Origin: Glycomyces salinus
Lineage (GTDB): Bacteria; Actinomycetota; Actinomycetes; Mycobacteriales; Micromonosporaceae
Direction: 5' to 3'
Assembly: GCF_016428645.1 (NCBI RefSeq)
Contig: NZ_JAELXW010000106.1
Coordinates: 1-33,756, forward strand
DNA: 33,756 bases
Shown: piece by piece, positions 17,486 to 25,598 of the stretch
Layout of the letters: each line of letters opens with the position of its first letter
How positions within the stretch are numbered: the first letter of the stretch is position 1
Notes under the pieces: generated by a model
What the model was told of the DNA's origin: nothing
Seen by the model: only the letters and a program-made list of their open reading frames with translations
Databases searched by the model: none
Program-made: the position numbers and the translations under genes

Positions 17486-18319
17486 TTACTTTCCGAATCC
17501 GGCGGTCAGGCCGGAGACCAGTTGTCGGCGGGCGAGGATGTAGGCGGCGAGCATCGGCAGCACCGAGAGCACGACGGCGGCCAGCACGGCCGGGACGTCG
17601 ACCCCGAACTGCCCCTGGAAGCTCCACAGCGACAAGGGGATGACGCGGGTCTCGGCGCTCTGGGTGAGCACCAGCGGGAACAGGAAGCCGTTCCAGACCT
17701 GGAGGGCCTGGTAGACGCCCACGGTCGCCAGCGCCGGGCGCGAGAGCGGCACCACCAGGCGCCGCAGGATCTTCCACTCGGTGGCCCCGTCCATGCGCAT
17801 CGACTCGAACAGCGCCTCGGGGATCTCCCGCAGGAAGTTGGTCAGGATCAGCAGCGTCAGCGGGATCGCGAACGCGATCGAGGGCAGGATCAGCGCCAGC
17901 AGCGTGTCGTACAGCCCCATCTGGACGATCAGGTAGTAGACCGGGATGATCGCCGCCTGGATCGGGATGGCGATGCCCAGCAGCGCGACCCGGAACAGGT
18001 TGCGGCCGAACCGGTTCCGGTTGCGCACCACGACGTAGGCGGCCATGAGCGACACGGCCAGGGTCACCGCGACCGCGCAGGCGGTCACCACGACGCTGTT
18101 GAGGAAGAACCGGACGAAGTCGTTCTCCAGCACGCGCACATACGCGTCGAGCGTGGCGTTGGAGGGCCACGACAGCGGGTTCTCCGAGTAGTAGTCCTCG
18201 CGCGGGCGCAGACTGGTGATGAAGATGTAGTAGATCGGCAGGATGATGACGGCCAACCACAGCCAGCCGCCGATCGCACCGAGGATGTTGGGCCGGGTTT
18301 CGGCGCTCTTTCGGGCCAT
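17486..18319 (-). CDS. Sugar ABC transporter permease, MalG type
   Basis: This 277-residue inner-membrane protein has six predicted helices and the cytoplasmic EAA loop at about 165-195 (FESMRMDGATEWKILRRLVV), which docks the ATPase. Start ATG 18319 shares one base with the stop of the preceding permease (TGATG), so translation is coupled. It pairs with the MalF-type permease and the lipoprotein binder to import an oligosaccharide. No ATPase is encoded in the operon; actinomycetes often use a shared MsiK-type ATPase encoded elsewhere. Confidence 0.92.
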   Translation of the reverse strand: MARKSAETRPNILGAIGGWLWLAVIILPIYYIFITSLRPREDYYSENPLSWPSNATLDAYVRVLENDFVRFFLNSVVVTACAVAVTLAVSLMAAYVVVRNRNRFGRNLFRVALLGIAIPIQAAIIPVYYLIVQMGLYDTLLALILPSIAFAIPLTLLILTNFLREIPEALFESMRMDGATEWKILRRLVVPLSRPALATVGVYQALQVWNGFLFPLVLTQSAETRVIPLSLWSFQGQFGVDVPAVLAAVVLSVLPMLAAYILARRQLVSGLTAGFGK

Positions 18320-19239
18320 CACGATCCCTCCGACTGGCTGTCCATGCGGCTGGCGCCGGTGATCCGGTTGAGTCCGAGCGACACGGCCAGTCCGACCGCG
18401 ACCAGGACGACGGCCAGGACGCTGGCCTTGCCCATGTCGTAGGAGCGGAAGCCGGTCAGGTACATGTCGAGCGGCAGCACCCGGGTGGCGTTGCCGGGTC
18501 CGCCGCCGGTGAGCACGAAGATCAGGTCGAAGTAGGTCAGCGACCCGACGGTCATGAGCGTCGTGGAGGTGACGATCGTGTACTTCAGCATCGGCAGCGT
18601 GATCCGGAAGAACTGCGAGGCCGGTCCGGCGCCGTCCATGCGGGCCGCCTCGTACAGCTCCCTGGGGATCTGGCGGGTTCCGGCCTGGTAGATCAGGGTG
18701 TGGAACGGGATGAACGACCAGCCGATCACGAACACCACGACGTACAGCGCCAATTCGGGGTCGCCGAGCCAGTTCTGGGAGAGCCAGTCGGCGTCCAGGG
18801 CGGTGCCGACGCCGAAGTTCGGGTCGAGCAGCGCGGTGAACGTGATGGCCACGGCCGCCGAGCTGAACAGCAGCGGCAGGAAGAACAGGGTGGCCAGCAG
18901 CGCCCGGTAGCGCTGCCGCCCGGCCAGGAACACGCCCAGCAGGAGGCTGACCGGCGCCTGGAACAGCACGCACAGCACCGTCAGCTTGATCGTCAGCCAC
19001 AGCGCGTTGCGGGAGACCGGGTCGGAGGCGGCCTCGGTCCAGTTGTCGAATCCGGCCCACGACAGCGACCCGAGGCCGTCCCAGTCCACGAAGGACAAGG
19101 CGACGACGCCGAACAGCGGGACGATCGCGAAGACACCGAAGATGATCAGGGCCGGGGCGGCCATCCACGGACTGGGCCCTGCGGGGCGCGCGCTCCGGTT
19201 ACGCGCGCCCCGCGAGGCGGTCTTGGCGGCGATGGTCAC
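18319..19239 (-). CDS. Sugar ABC transporter permease, MalF type
   Basis: This 306-residue inner-membrane protein has six predicted helices and the EAA loop at about 190-220 (LYEAARMDGAGPASQFFRIT). Its GTG start at 19239 overlaps the binding-protein stop in the sequence GTGA, a tight coupling that also decides the start among longer in-frame options. The N-terminal 28 residues are basic and cytoplasmic. It forms the channel together with the MalG-type permease downstream. Confidence 0.92.
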   Translation of the reverse strand: MTIAAKTASRGARNRSARPAGPSPWMAAPALIIFGVFAIVPLFGVVALSFVDWDGLGSLSWAGFDNWTEAASDPVSRNALWLTIKLTVLCVLFQAPVSLLLGVFLAGRQRYRALLATLFFLPLLFSSAAVAITFTALLDPNFGVGTALDADWLSQNWLGDPELALYVVVFVIGWSFIPFHTLIYQAGTRQIPRELYEAARMDGAGPASQFFRITLPMLKYTIVTSTTLMTVGSLTYFDLIFVLTGGGPGNATRVLPLDMYLTGFRSYDMGKASVLAVVLVAVGLAVSLGLNRITGASRMDSQSEGS

Positions 19240-20531
19240 AGCGTGGCGTCCATCGCGGAGCAGAACTGGTCGGCGTCGATGTCGCCGAGGAACAGCTGGC
19301 TGAGGTTGTTGAGCAGCTCCTGCGCCTGATCGGAGGGGATCGCCTGGTCCCAGGACAGCTGGAAGTTGGCCGCGTCGCGGACCATCTCGTAGTTCAGCGA
19401 CAGGAAGTCGGCGTTCTCGGCCTCGGCGATGCGGTCCTCGAGCCCGATCACCGGCGGGACGGCGCCGATCGACAGCAGGGAGTCGATGTGCTCGTCGTCG
19501 TAGACCGCCTCGGACAGGTAGGCGGTGGCCGCCTCGCGGGCCTCCTCGGAGCCATCGGCCGAGACCGACCAGAAGTTGGCCGGGTTGCCCACGATGTTCG
19601 AGGGGTCGCCTGCGCCGCCGTCGACCTGCGGGAACGGCCCGTACGCGAGGCCGCCGCCGGAGACGAGCTCGGGGGCGTCGGTGATGAAGTCGGGGTAGAT
19701 CCACGAGCCCTGGAGGATCATGCCGGACTTGCCGGTGTAGACCAGGGCCTGGTCGGCCCCGGCGTCGGCCACCACGGAGGCGAAGCTGTCGCCGAAGCCT
19801 CCGGCGTCGACCAGCTCGGTGATCATCCCGGCCGCGGTGACCATGTCCGGGTGGGTCCAGGCCCCGGCCTCGCCGGCGACGACGCGGTTGAACGCCTCGG
19901 GTCCGCCGACTCGCTCGGCCAGGTAGGAGATCCACATCAGCTCGGGCCAGACGCTCTGCCCGGCCAGGGCGATCGGGGCGTCGATCCCGTTCGACTTGAG
20001 GGCGTCGACGGCGGACAGCAGGTCGTCCCAGGTCTCGGGGACCTGCGTGCCGGCGGCGTCGAGGACGTCGTTGTTGTAGTACATCAGCACCGGCTGGGAC
20101 TGGTTGTTGGGGACGGCGTAGACCTGGCCGTCGATGGTGCCGGTGGCGGCGACCGAGGGCAGGACGCGCTCGACCAGGTCGGCGGTGGACTCGGTCAGGT
20201 CCTCGACGTAGCCGTTCTCGACGTAGTCGGCCAGGGTCGCCCCGGCCCAGCCGAAGATCAGCGTGGGCGCGTTGCCGGAGCCGATCGCGGTGCGGATCTT
20301 CTCCTTGTAGGCGTCGTTGGCGAAGTACTCGGCGGTGATCTCCTGGTCGGAGTGGTCGGCGTTCCAGGAGTCGAAGGACTGGCGGAAGGCTTCCTCGGAT
20401 CCGCCGGTCAGGGCCCAGGCGGTGGCGCCGTCGGCGCCGGAGCCGCCGGGCCGGTTGCCGCAGCCGGCGGCGAGGAGCGGTGCGGCGACGCCGAACGCCA
20501 TGAGGCTCCGGCGGCGAGGTGCAAGCTTCAT
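19236..20531 (-). CDS. Sugar-binding lipoprotein of an ABC importer
   Basis: This 431-residue extracellular solute-binding protein (family 1, oligosaccharide type) captures sugar and delivers it to the permeases. The signal peptide ends in the lipobox LLAAGC with lipidated Cys24, so the protein is membrane-tethered. The mature part shows typical features (FGWAGATLADYVENGYVEDL; VPNNQSQPVLMYYNND). It is the first gene of the four-gene operon that ends with GH3. The ligand is likely a beta-linked disaccharide or short oligosaccharide given the GH3 partner; xylobiose or cellobiose are candidates by analogy. Upstream are three GAAAC repeats and a palindrome that probably bind the divergent LacI regulator. 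Confidence 0.92.
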   Translation of the reverse strand: MKLAPRRRSLMAFGVAAPLLAAGCGNRPGGSGADGATAWALTGGSEEAFRQSFDSWNADHSDQEITAEYFANDAYKEKIRTAIGSGNAPTLIFGWAGATLADYVENGYVEDLTESTADLVERVLPSVAATGTIDGQVYAVPNNQSQPVLMYYNNDVLDAAGTQVPETWDDLLSAVDALKSNGIDAPIALAGQSVWPELMWISYLAERVGGPEAFNRVVAGEAGAWTHPDMVTAAGMITELVDAGGFGDSFASVVADAGADQALVYTGKSGMILQGSWIYPDFITDAPELVSGGGLAYGPFPQVDGGAGDPSNIVGNPANFWSVSADGSEEAREAATAYLSEAVYDDEHIDSLLSIGAVPPVIGLEDRIAEAENADFLSLNYEMVRDAANFQLSWDQAIPSDQAQELLNNLSQLFLGDIDADQFCSAMDATL

Positions 20532-20574
20532 TGCTCGATTCCCTTCTCCGGGTGTCCCGGATACGCTGATTATG

Positions 20575-20606
20575 GAAACAGTTTCTATAATGTTTCTCAG
20601 TGTTTC
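20575..20606. promoter_or_regulatory. GAAAC operator cluster before the ABC operon
   Basis: GAAACAGTTTC at 20575-20585 is a perfect palindrome. On the minus strand two more GAAAC half-sites lie further upstream (20592-20596 and 20602-20606), so the GAAAC units follow each other at 11 and 10 bases. This one-turn spacing places all of them on the same DNA face. A -10-like CATAAT lies at 20569-20574, next to the palindrome. Confidence 0.6.
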
Positions 20607-20702
20607 GAACGTACGCCCCGTTCAGCGGTGCGTCAAGTCACGAAAACATAAACACCTGATACCCAGAGAGGGCGCGAGGGGCCACAGTTCCACCACCCCT
20701 TA

Positions 20703-20713
20703 GAAACTTTTTC
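20703..20713. promoter_or_regulatory. Second GAAAC-type operator, before the LacI gene
   Basis: GAAACTTTTTC differs by one arm base from the perfect GAAACNGTTTC palindrome before the ABC operon. It lies 10 bases before a TAGAAT -10 box (20724-20729) of the LacI gene, so the regulator probably controls itself as well. Confidence 0.55.
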
Positions 20714-20760
20714 TCCCATTGGCTAGAATGATGACCTCACGGCACGACGAGGAGCACTCG

Positions 20761-21795
20761 ATGACCAGAACGGCAGAACCCAGGGCGACGTTGGCCGAAG
20801 TGGCCCGGCGAGCCGGGGTCTCCAAGGCCACCGCGTCCAAAGTGCTCAACGGCCGCCCCGGCGTGTCGGCCGAGACCCGGCAGCAGGTGCGGCAGGCGAT
20901 CGAGGAGCTCGGCTACTCGCCCACGACCGGCTCCAGGGAGGGCTCGGCCCGCGGCGCCATCCACGTCGTGTTCGACACGATCGTCCACATGTACTCGCTG
21001 TACATACTCGACGGCGTGCTCGCCGGCGGCCGCGACCTCGGCGTCGACGTCGTCACCAGCGCCGTCTCCTCCGAGGGCAAGGTCCCCGACATCTCTCTGG
21101 GCATCGACCGCATCAAGCAGATCGCCGCGCGCGGCCAGACCGGCCTGATCGTCGTCACCACGCAGCTGACCGGCGCCGAGATCGCCGAATGCGAGCGCGC
21201 GGGCCTGCCGCTGGTCGTCATCGACCCGATGAACCCCCTCGACGACCGCGTCACCAGCATCGGCTCCACCAACTGGGCCGGCGGCGTCCAGGCAACCCGG
21301 CACCTGCTCGACCTGGGCCACACCAGGATCGCGTTCGTCGGCGGACCCGAGCACTCCGTGCCGGGCCGCGAGCGCCTCCACGGCTACCGGGAGGCCCTCG
21401 AAGCCGCCGGGATCCAGCCCGACCCGGCCCTGACCAGGAAGGGCGACTTCACCGCCGAGACCGGCGCCGAAGCCGCCGAGTCGCTGTTCTCCGCTCCCGA
21501 TCCGCCCACGGCCGTCTTCGCCGGCAACGACGTGATCGCCATGGGCGTCATGCGCGTGGCCCGCTCCAGGGGCCTGCGCATCCCCGAGGACCTGAGCGTG
21601 GTCGGCTTCGACGACACGTACGGCGCCAAGTGGACCGACCCGCCGCTGACGACGGTGCGCCAGCCGCTGCGGCAGATGGGCCGCGTGGCCGCCCGCACCC
21701 TGCTCGAGATCGCCGACGGCAGGGGCCCCGACTCCCACCACGTCCAACTCGCCACCAGCCTCGTCATCCGCGAGAGCACCGCCCGGCGGTCATAG
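20761..21795 (+). CDS. LacI-family repressor of the GH3/ABC sugar operon
   Basis: This 344-residue regulator has an N-terminal helix-turn-helix (about 10-60; TLAEVARRAGVSKATASKVL) and a sugar-binding sensor domain (VVIDPMNPLDDRVTSIG; VFAGNDVIAMGVMR; VVGFDDTYGAKW). An in-frame ATG at 20719 gives 14 more residues, but ATG 20761 has a GAGGAG ribosome binding site and lies downstream of the -10 box, so it is preferred. The divergent position and the GAAAC operators on both sides make it the likely local repressor. The system resembles BxlR-controlled operons of Streptomyces; the inducer is not shown. Confidence 0.9.
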   Translation: MTRTAEPRATLAEVARRAGVSKATASKVLNGRPGVSAETRQQVRQAIEELGYSPTTGSREGSARGAIHVVFDTIVHMYSLYILDGVLAGGRDLGVDVVTSAVSSEGKVPDISLGIDRIKQIAARGQTGLIVVTTQLTGAEIAECERAGLPLVVIDPMNPLDDRVTSIGSTNWAGGVQATRHLLDLGHTRIAFVGGPEHSVPGRERLHGYREALEAAGIQPDPALTRKGDFTAETGAEAAESLFSAPDPPTAVFAGNDVIAMGVMRVARSRGLRIPEDLSVVGFDDTYGAKWTDPPLTTVRQPLRQMGRVAARTLLEIADGRGPDSHHVQLATSLVIRESTARRS

Positions 21796-21798
21796 ATT
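21793..21798 (+). promoter_or_regulatory. -10 box (TAGATT) for a leaderless mmuM transcript
   Basis: TAGATT starts inside the stop codon of the LacI gene and ends six bases before ATG 21805. No ribosome binding site is present in the nine-base intergenic gap. Transcription may begin at the ATG. Confidence 0.4.
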
Positions 21799-21804
21799 CG
21801 GTCC

Positions 21805-22686
21805 ATGGGATTTCCTCCGACCGACCGCGTCACGATCGCCGACGGCGGACTGGCCACGGTGCTGGAGGCGCGCGGCCTGGACCTGTCCGACCGGCTGTGG
21901 TCGGCGCGCGTCCTGCTCGACGCGCCCGAGGAGATCGGCCGCGTGCACGACGCGTTCTTCGAGGCCGGAGCGCAGGTGGCGACCACGGCCACCTACCAGG
22001 CGTCCTTCGGGGCCCTCGCCGAGCGCGGACTCGACCGGGCCGCGGCGGCCCGGCTGCTGCGCCGCGGCGTCGAACTGGCCCGCGAGGCCCGCGACCGGGC
22101 CGGCGGCGGCTGGGTGGCCGCCTCGGTCGGGCCGTACGGTGCGGCCCTGGCCGACGGCTCGGAATACCGCGGCCGGTACGGGCTGAGCGCGGCCGATCTG
22201 GCAGCGTGGCACCGCCCGCGCGTGGAGGCGCTGGCCGAGGCCGGGCCGGACGTGCTGGCGCTCGAGACGATCCCCGACGTCGAGGAAGCCGAGGCCCTGG
22301 TGGGACTGGTCGCCGAGCTGGAGCTCCCGGCCTGGCTCAGCTACACCGTCGCCGGCGGCCGGACCCGCGCCGGGCAGCGGCTGGAGACGGCGTTCTCCCT
22401 GGCCGCTGGGGTCGAGCAGATCACGGCGGTGGGGGTCAACTGCTGCTCCCCCGCCGACGTCCCCGGCGCGATCGCGGCCGCCCGCGCCGCGACCGGGAAA
22501 CCGGCGATCGCCTACCCCAACAGCGGGGAGGGCTGGGACGCGCGGCGGCGCCGCTGGACCGGGCCGAGCCGGTTCGACCCCGACCAGGCGGTCGGCTGGG
22601 TCCGGGCCGGGGCGAGCGTGGTCGGCGGCTGCTGCCGGGTCTGCCCGGCCGACATCGCCGCACTGTCGCGGGCCCTCGGCTCCTAG
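21805..22686 (+). CDS. mmuM: Homocysteine S-methyltransferase
   Basis: This 293-residue enzyme of the MmuM/YagD family transfers a methyl group, usually from S-methylmethionine, to homocysteine to make methionine. It is a zinc TIM barrel with the metal ligands visible as Cys213/Cys214 in GVNCC and Cys276/Cys277 in GGCCR. The start shows the family-typical DGGLAT (about 14-19). It lies nine bases after the LacI stop, but its function does not fit the sugar operon, and a TANNNT box suggests its own promoter. It ends in CTAG shared with the stop of the convergent methyltransferase. Confidence 0.93.
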   Translation: MGFPPTDRVTIADGGLATVLEARGLDLSDRLWSARVLLDAPEEIGRVHDAFFEAGAQVATTATYQASFGALAERGLDRAAAARLLRRGVELAREARDRAGGGWVAASVGPYGAALADGSEYRGRYGLSAADLAAWHRPRVEALAEAGPDVLALETIPDVEEAEALVGLVAELELPAWLSYTVAGGRTRAGQRLETAFSLAAGVEQITAVGVNCCSPADVPGAIAAARAATGKPAIAYPNSGEGWDARRRRWTGPSRFDPDQAVGWVRAGASVVGGCCRVCPADIAALSRALGS

Positions 22687-23417
22687 GGCGCGTCGAAGAA
22701 CAGCATCGGGTTTCGGCCGGAGCCGGAGAGGTCGTCGCTGAAGCCCAGGGACCGGCGGATGCGGTCGAGCTGCCGGTGGATCACCGGCTGCCGCGACGGA
22801 GCGGCGGTGAAGTGGCCGATGTGATTGCGGTGCAACCATTTGAGGATCAGGGCGGCCTCGCCGAACGGCCGCGGGCGGTGATGCGCGAAGACGCCGCCGA
22901 CGCCGACCGGCGTGCCGGGGGCCAGCCTCGCCACCAGGTTCGGCAGGTACCAGCGGGCGAAGCGGGCCGAGGACTCGCCGTCGATGAACAGGTAGCCGAT
23001 GTGGGGCGGCACGCCGGCGAGCCGGTCCCGGACGTCGCCGACGGACAAACGCCAGCGGTCGGCCGCCAGATCCGGTTGGACAACGTCGTCCAAAGGTTTT
23101 GTCCGGTTGAACGAATGCAGCGTTCCGTGGCCGTTGTCGCGCAGCGCCCGCAGCATCCAGGCGGTCGACCATCCGTCGCGGCAGCCGACTTGGACCACAT
23201 GGGACGGCCGACCGGACCGGATGCGCAGATAGGTCAGTTCGGCCTCGATGTCGTCGAGCCGAGGCCGCAGGGCGGGCGCGGCCCGCAGCAGCGCGGCCTG
23301 CTCGCCGCGGGCGCGCCGCAACTGCTCGCCGTAGGTCTCGTAGCGCTCGGCGTGCACCGCGATGGCGTCGATCGCCGCCGTAAGGTGCTCGAAGTCGCGC
23401 ATGATGTGGCCGCTCAT
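22683..23417 (-). CDS. Class I SAM-dependent methyltransferase (Methyltransf_24-like)
   Basis: This 244-residue protein is a probable methyltransferase. An N-terminal helical region (about 1-70, rich in Arg and Glu) precedes a Rossmann-type domain with VVQVGCRDGWSTAWML (about 77-92, SAM-binding loop) and the acidic YLFIDGESS (about 137-145). The substrate is unknown. The start ATG 23417 overlaps the stop of the upstream DUF998 gene as ATGA, so the two are translated together; a longer open frame to 23678 is ruled out by this overlap. Its stop overlaps the mmuM stop in the palindrome CTAG. Confidence 0.78.
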   Translation of the reverse strand: MSGHIMRDFEHLTAAIDAIAVHAERYETYGEQLRRARGEQAALLRAAPALRPRLDDIEAELTYLRIRSGRPSHVVQVGCRDGWSTAWMLRALRDNGHGTLHSFNRTKPLDDVVQPDLAADRWRLSVGDVRDRLAGVPPHIGYLFIDGESSARFARWYLPNLVARLAPGTPVGVGGVFAHHRPRPFGEAALILKWLHRNHIGHFTAAPSRQPVIHRQLDRIRRSLGFSDDLSGSGRNPMLFFDAP

Positions 23418-24136
23418 GACTTCGACGCTACGAGCACCGGTTCCGGTGCCGCATCGGCTCGCGGAGCGATATCGGGCCTCATCCCGGCGAGGGAGCGGAC
23501 CGGGACCGGCATGGTGCGGTCGGCGGAGCCGGCGATGAGCGCCAGGATCAGTCCCGAAAGCGTCACCAGGAGGATCCGCTGCGGGATGCCGCGCCAGTCG
23601 CCGCCGTCGGCCAGCCACGGCAGGAACGTGTTGACCGTCGTCGTCAGGAACGTCAGCGCCGAGGCGGCGGTCGCCCACAGCATCCCGGACCGGGCCGCCG
23701 GCGACATCCGCGCCTGACCCATCCGGGCCGTGGCGAGCCCGCCGACCAGTGTCAGCAGCACGAACGCAGCCCCGGCGGTGTAGCGGTGGATCTGCGCCTC
23801 GACGGTCAGGGCCGTCATGGGCGAACCGGTTCGGAACAGCGCCGCGCCGACCAGCATCACCACCGTCGCCCCGAGCAGGAACCTGATGAAGCCCTCGCGC
23901 GGAAGCCCGACGCCGCGCACGGCCAGGACCGCGCAGGCCAGCGCCATGCTGAGCACGCCGAGCGGGAACAGGACGACGCCCGGCCAGGTCAGCGCGTAAC
24001 TGGAGACGGGGGTGGCCACCGGGTCGACGACATCGGACTGGGTCAGGTGCATGATCGCGAAGCTGACCGCGCCGATCCCGACGCCGGTCCGAGCGGCGAC
24101 GGTGGCGCCGCGGGTTTCGAACATTGCTCGATTCAT
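23414..24136 (-). CDS. DUF998 family membrane protein
   Basis: This 240-residue integral membrane protein has about six hydrophobic helices (for example VVLFPLGVLSMALACAVLAV, FIRFLLGATVVMLVGAALF, ILLVTLSGLILALIAG) and a cytoplasmic, Pro/Ala-rich tail. The pattern fits DUF998 (function unknown). It is translationally coupled to the methyltransferase and divergent from a two-component system across 142 bases. A TAGCTT box (24144-24149) ends seven bases before ATG 24136 and suggests a leaderless transcript. A role in membrane or envelope response is inference from the neighbours. Confidence 0.8.
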   Translation of the reverse strand: MNRAMFETRGATVAARTGVGIGAVSFAIMHLTQSDVVDPVATPVSSYALTWPGVVLFPLGVLSMALACAVLAVRGVGLPREGFIRFLLGATVVMLVGAALFRTGSPMTALTVEAQIHRYTAGAAFVLLTLVGGLATARMGQARMSPAARSGMLWATAASALTFLTTTVNTFLPWLADGGDWRGIPQRILLVTLSGLILALIAGSADRTMPVPVRSLAGMRPDIAPRADAAPEPVLVASKS

Positions 24137-24143
24137 GGGCCGA

Positions 24144-24149
24144 AAGCTA
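24144..24149 (-). promoter_or_regulatory. -10 box (TAGCTT) for a leaderless DUF998 transcript
   Basis: On the minus strand TAGCTT is followed by seven bases and ATG 24136, without a Shine-Dalgarno sequence. Confidence 0.4.
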
Positions 24150-24184
24150 TGAGCGCGGTGGGCCCGCGACCTCGCGCCGCGGCG

Positions 24185-24231
24185 CGGTTCCGGCCCTCAT
24201 ACCCAGGAGTGAGGCGACGCGGCCGAAACCG
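24185..24231. promoter_or_regulatory. Nested inverted repeats between DUF998 and the histidine kinase gene
   Basis: Outer arms CGGTTCCGGCC (24185-24195) and GGCCGAAACCG (24221-24231) pair at 10 of 11 positions. Inside, CCTCA (24195-24199) and TGAGG (24210-24214) form a second repeat. The block sits in the middle of the 142-base divergent region and is a good candidate binding site for the adjacent response regulator. Confidence 0.45.
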
Positions 24232-24266
24232 GCCCGCGGGGTGATGGGACCTGAACGTCGGCCGCA

Positions 24267-24272
24267 TAGCCT
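24267..24272 (+). promoter_or_regulatory. -10 box (TAGCCT) for a leaderless histidine kinase transcript
   Basis: TAGCCT ends six bases before ATG 24279. GGAA in the gap is too close to act as a good ribosome binding site. Confidence 0.4.
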
Positions 24273-24278
24273 GGAACC

Positions 24279-25598
24279 ATGCCGACCGAAGACCGCCGAC
24301 GACGCCGCCCGGTGCGGCGGTTGCTCAGCTACCTGATCAGCACCGGCCCGGTCGGCGACGGCTCGTGGCGCTGGCGCCTGACCACCGCGCTCGCCTTCAT
24401 CGGACCGGGCTCGGTCCCGTTCGCACTGGTGCTGCTCGCCGGGCACGCGGAAACGCTGCGCGCCGAGTTCGGCACCGGCTGGGGCGTCATTCCCGCGGCG
24501 CTGGCCAGCGGGGCCATCGTCCTGGCCCGGTTCAGGCCGGTCACGGCATGGACGATGGCGATGGTCGCGCTGGTACTGATCACGCTCGGCACGCGCCAGA
24601 TCGTCAGCACGGCGTGGCCGGTCACGGAACCGCTGCTGTTCACCCTGATCATCGTGCAGTTCGCCGTCGCCCGCGAGCGGCGGGTCTGGGTCTCCGTCTG
24701 CACGGTCCTCAGCTACATGGTCATCGGCGGGATGGCGGCCTGGGCATACGACTCGGGGAGGCTCGCCGCCCGGCTCGCCATCGGATTCGTCACCGACGAC
24801 TTCACGGCCTCGGACAACGTCACCCTGATGCTGACGTACCTCGCGGTCGCGTTCCTGGCCGGCCTGCTGGTGCGGGTCTGGCGTCAGGGCCGGGCCCGCG
24901 TGGCCGAGGAGGAGCAGGTCGCCGAGGCCGAGCGCGGCCGGAGGCGGATGCTCGAGGAGCGGACCAGGATCGCCCGCGAGCTGCACGACATCGTCGCCCA
25001 CCACATGTCGGTGATCGCGGTGCAGTCCTCGACCGCCGAGTACCGCTTGACCAGCCTCAGCGAGGAGACCAAGACGGAGTTCCGCTCGATCGGCGAGCAG
25101 GCGCGCGACTCGCTGTCCGAGATGCGGCGGCTGCTGGGGGTGCTGCGCGGCGACGAGGAGACGGGTCCGCGCTCGCCGATGCCCGGCCCCGAGTCCCTCG
25201 ACGCGCTGGTCGAATCGGTCGACCGGGCCGGTACGCCGACCACGCTCACCGTCGGAGGACTGCCGGACGACCTGCCGGAGACGTTGGCGTTGACTGTCTA
25301 CCGCGTCGTCCAGGAGGCACTGAGCAATGTGGTGCGGCACGCCAACGGGGCGAGCACCCAGGTGGAGGTCGGGCACCGGGAAGGGACGGTCGAGGTTACC
25401 GTGGTCAATGCCGCGCCGACCTCCGGCGCGGCCCCACCGGAGCCTCAAGGGGCCGGACTCGGGCTGGTGGGCATGCGCGAGCGCGTCGCCATTCTCGGCG
25501 GCGAGCTGGAGGCCGGACCGACCGGGGAGGGCGGATTCCGGGTCCGGGCCGCGCTGCCGATCGGCGACCGCGACACCGCACAGGAGCAGGCACAGTGA
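24279..25598 (+). CDS. Sensor histidine kinase, NarL/DesK type (HisKA_3)
   Basis: This 439-residue membrane kinase has four to six hydrophobic helices within about 30-205 and no large extracellular domain, so it probably senses the membrane or a signal within it. A dimerisation and phosphorylation domain follows with His236 in ARELHDIVAHH (HisKA_3), and an HATPase domain with VVQEALSNVVRHA (about 345-357) and GAGLGLVGMRERV (about 387-399). It phosphorylates the response regulator encoded next, whose GTG overlaps its stop as GTGA. The divergent DUF998 operon is a candidate target. Confidence 0.92.
   Translation: MPTEDRRRRRPVRRLLSYLISTGPVGDGSWRWRLTTALAFIGPGSVPFALVLLAGHAETLRAEFGTGWGVIPAALASGAIVLARFRPVTAWTMAMVALVLITLGTRQIVSTAWPVTEPLLFTLIIVQFAVARERRVWVSVCTVLSYMVIGGMAAWAYDSGRLAARLAIGFVTDDFTASDNVTLMLTYLAVAFLAGLLVRVWRQGRARVAEEEQVAEAERGRRRMLEERTRIARELHDIVAHHMSVIAVQSSTAEYRLTSLSEETKTEFRSIGEQARDSLSEMRRLLGVLRGDEETGPRSPMPGPESLDALVESVDRAGTPTTLTVGGLPDDLPETLALTVYRVVQEALSNVVRHANGASTQVEVGHREGTVEVTVVNAAPTSGAAPPEPQGAGLGLVGMRERVAILGGELEAGPTGEGGFRVRAALPIGDRDTAQEQAQ

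Noticed and set aside
15162..18260. 1032-residue frame for the GH3 enzyme
   Set aside because: Residues before MATEIDWRDS overlap the permease in another frame and are Arg-rich shadow sequence.
17486..19168. Long 560-residue frame covering the MalG-type permease and beyond
   Set aside because: The N-terminal half is the shifted reading of the MalF-type permease; the true start is ATG 18319, set by the TGATG overlap.
21189..23717. 842-residue plus-strand frame
   Set aside because: It is an out-of-frame reading of the LacI and mmuM genes followed by antisense of the methyltransferase.
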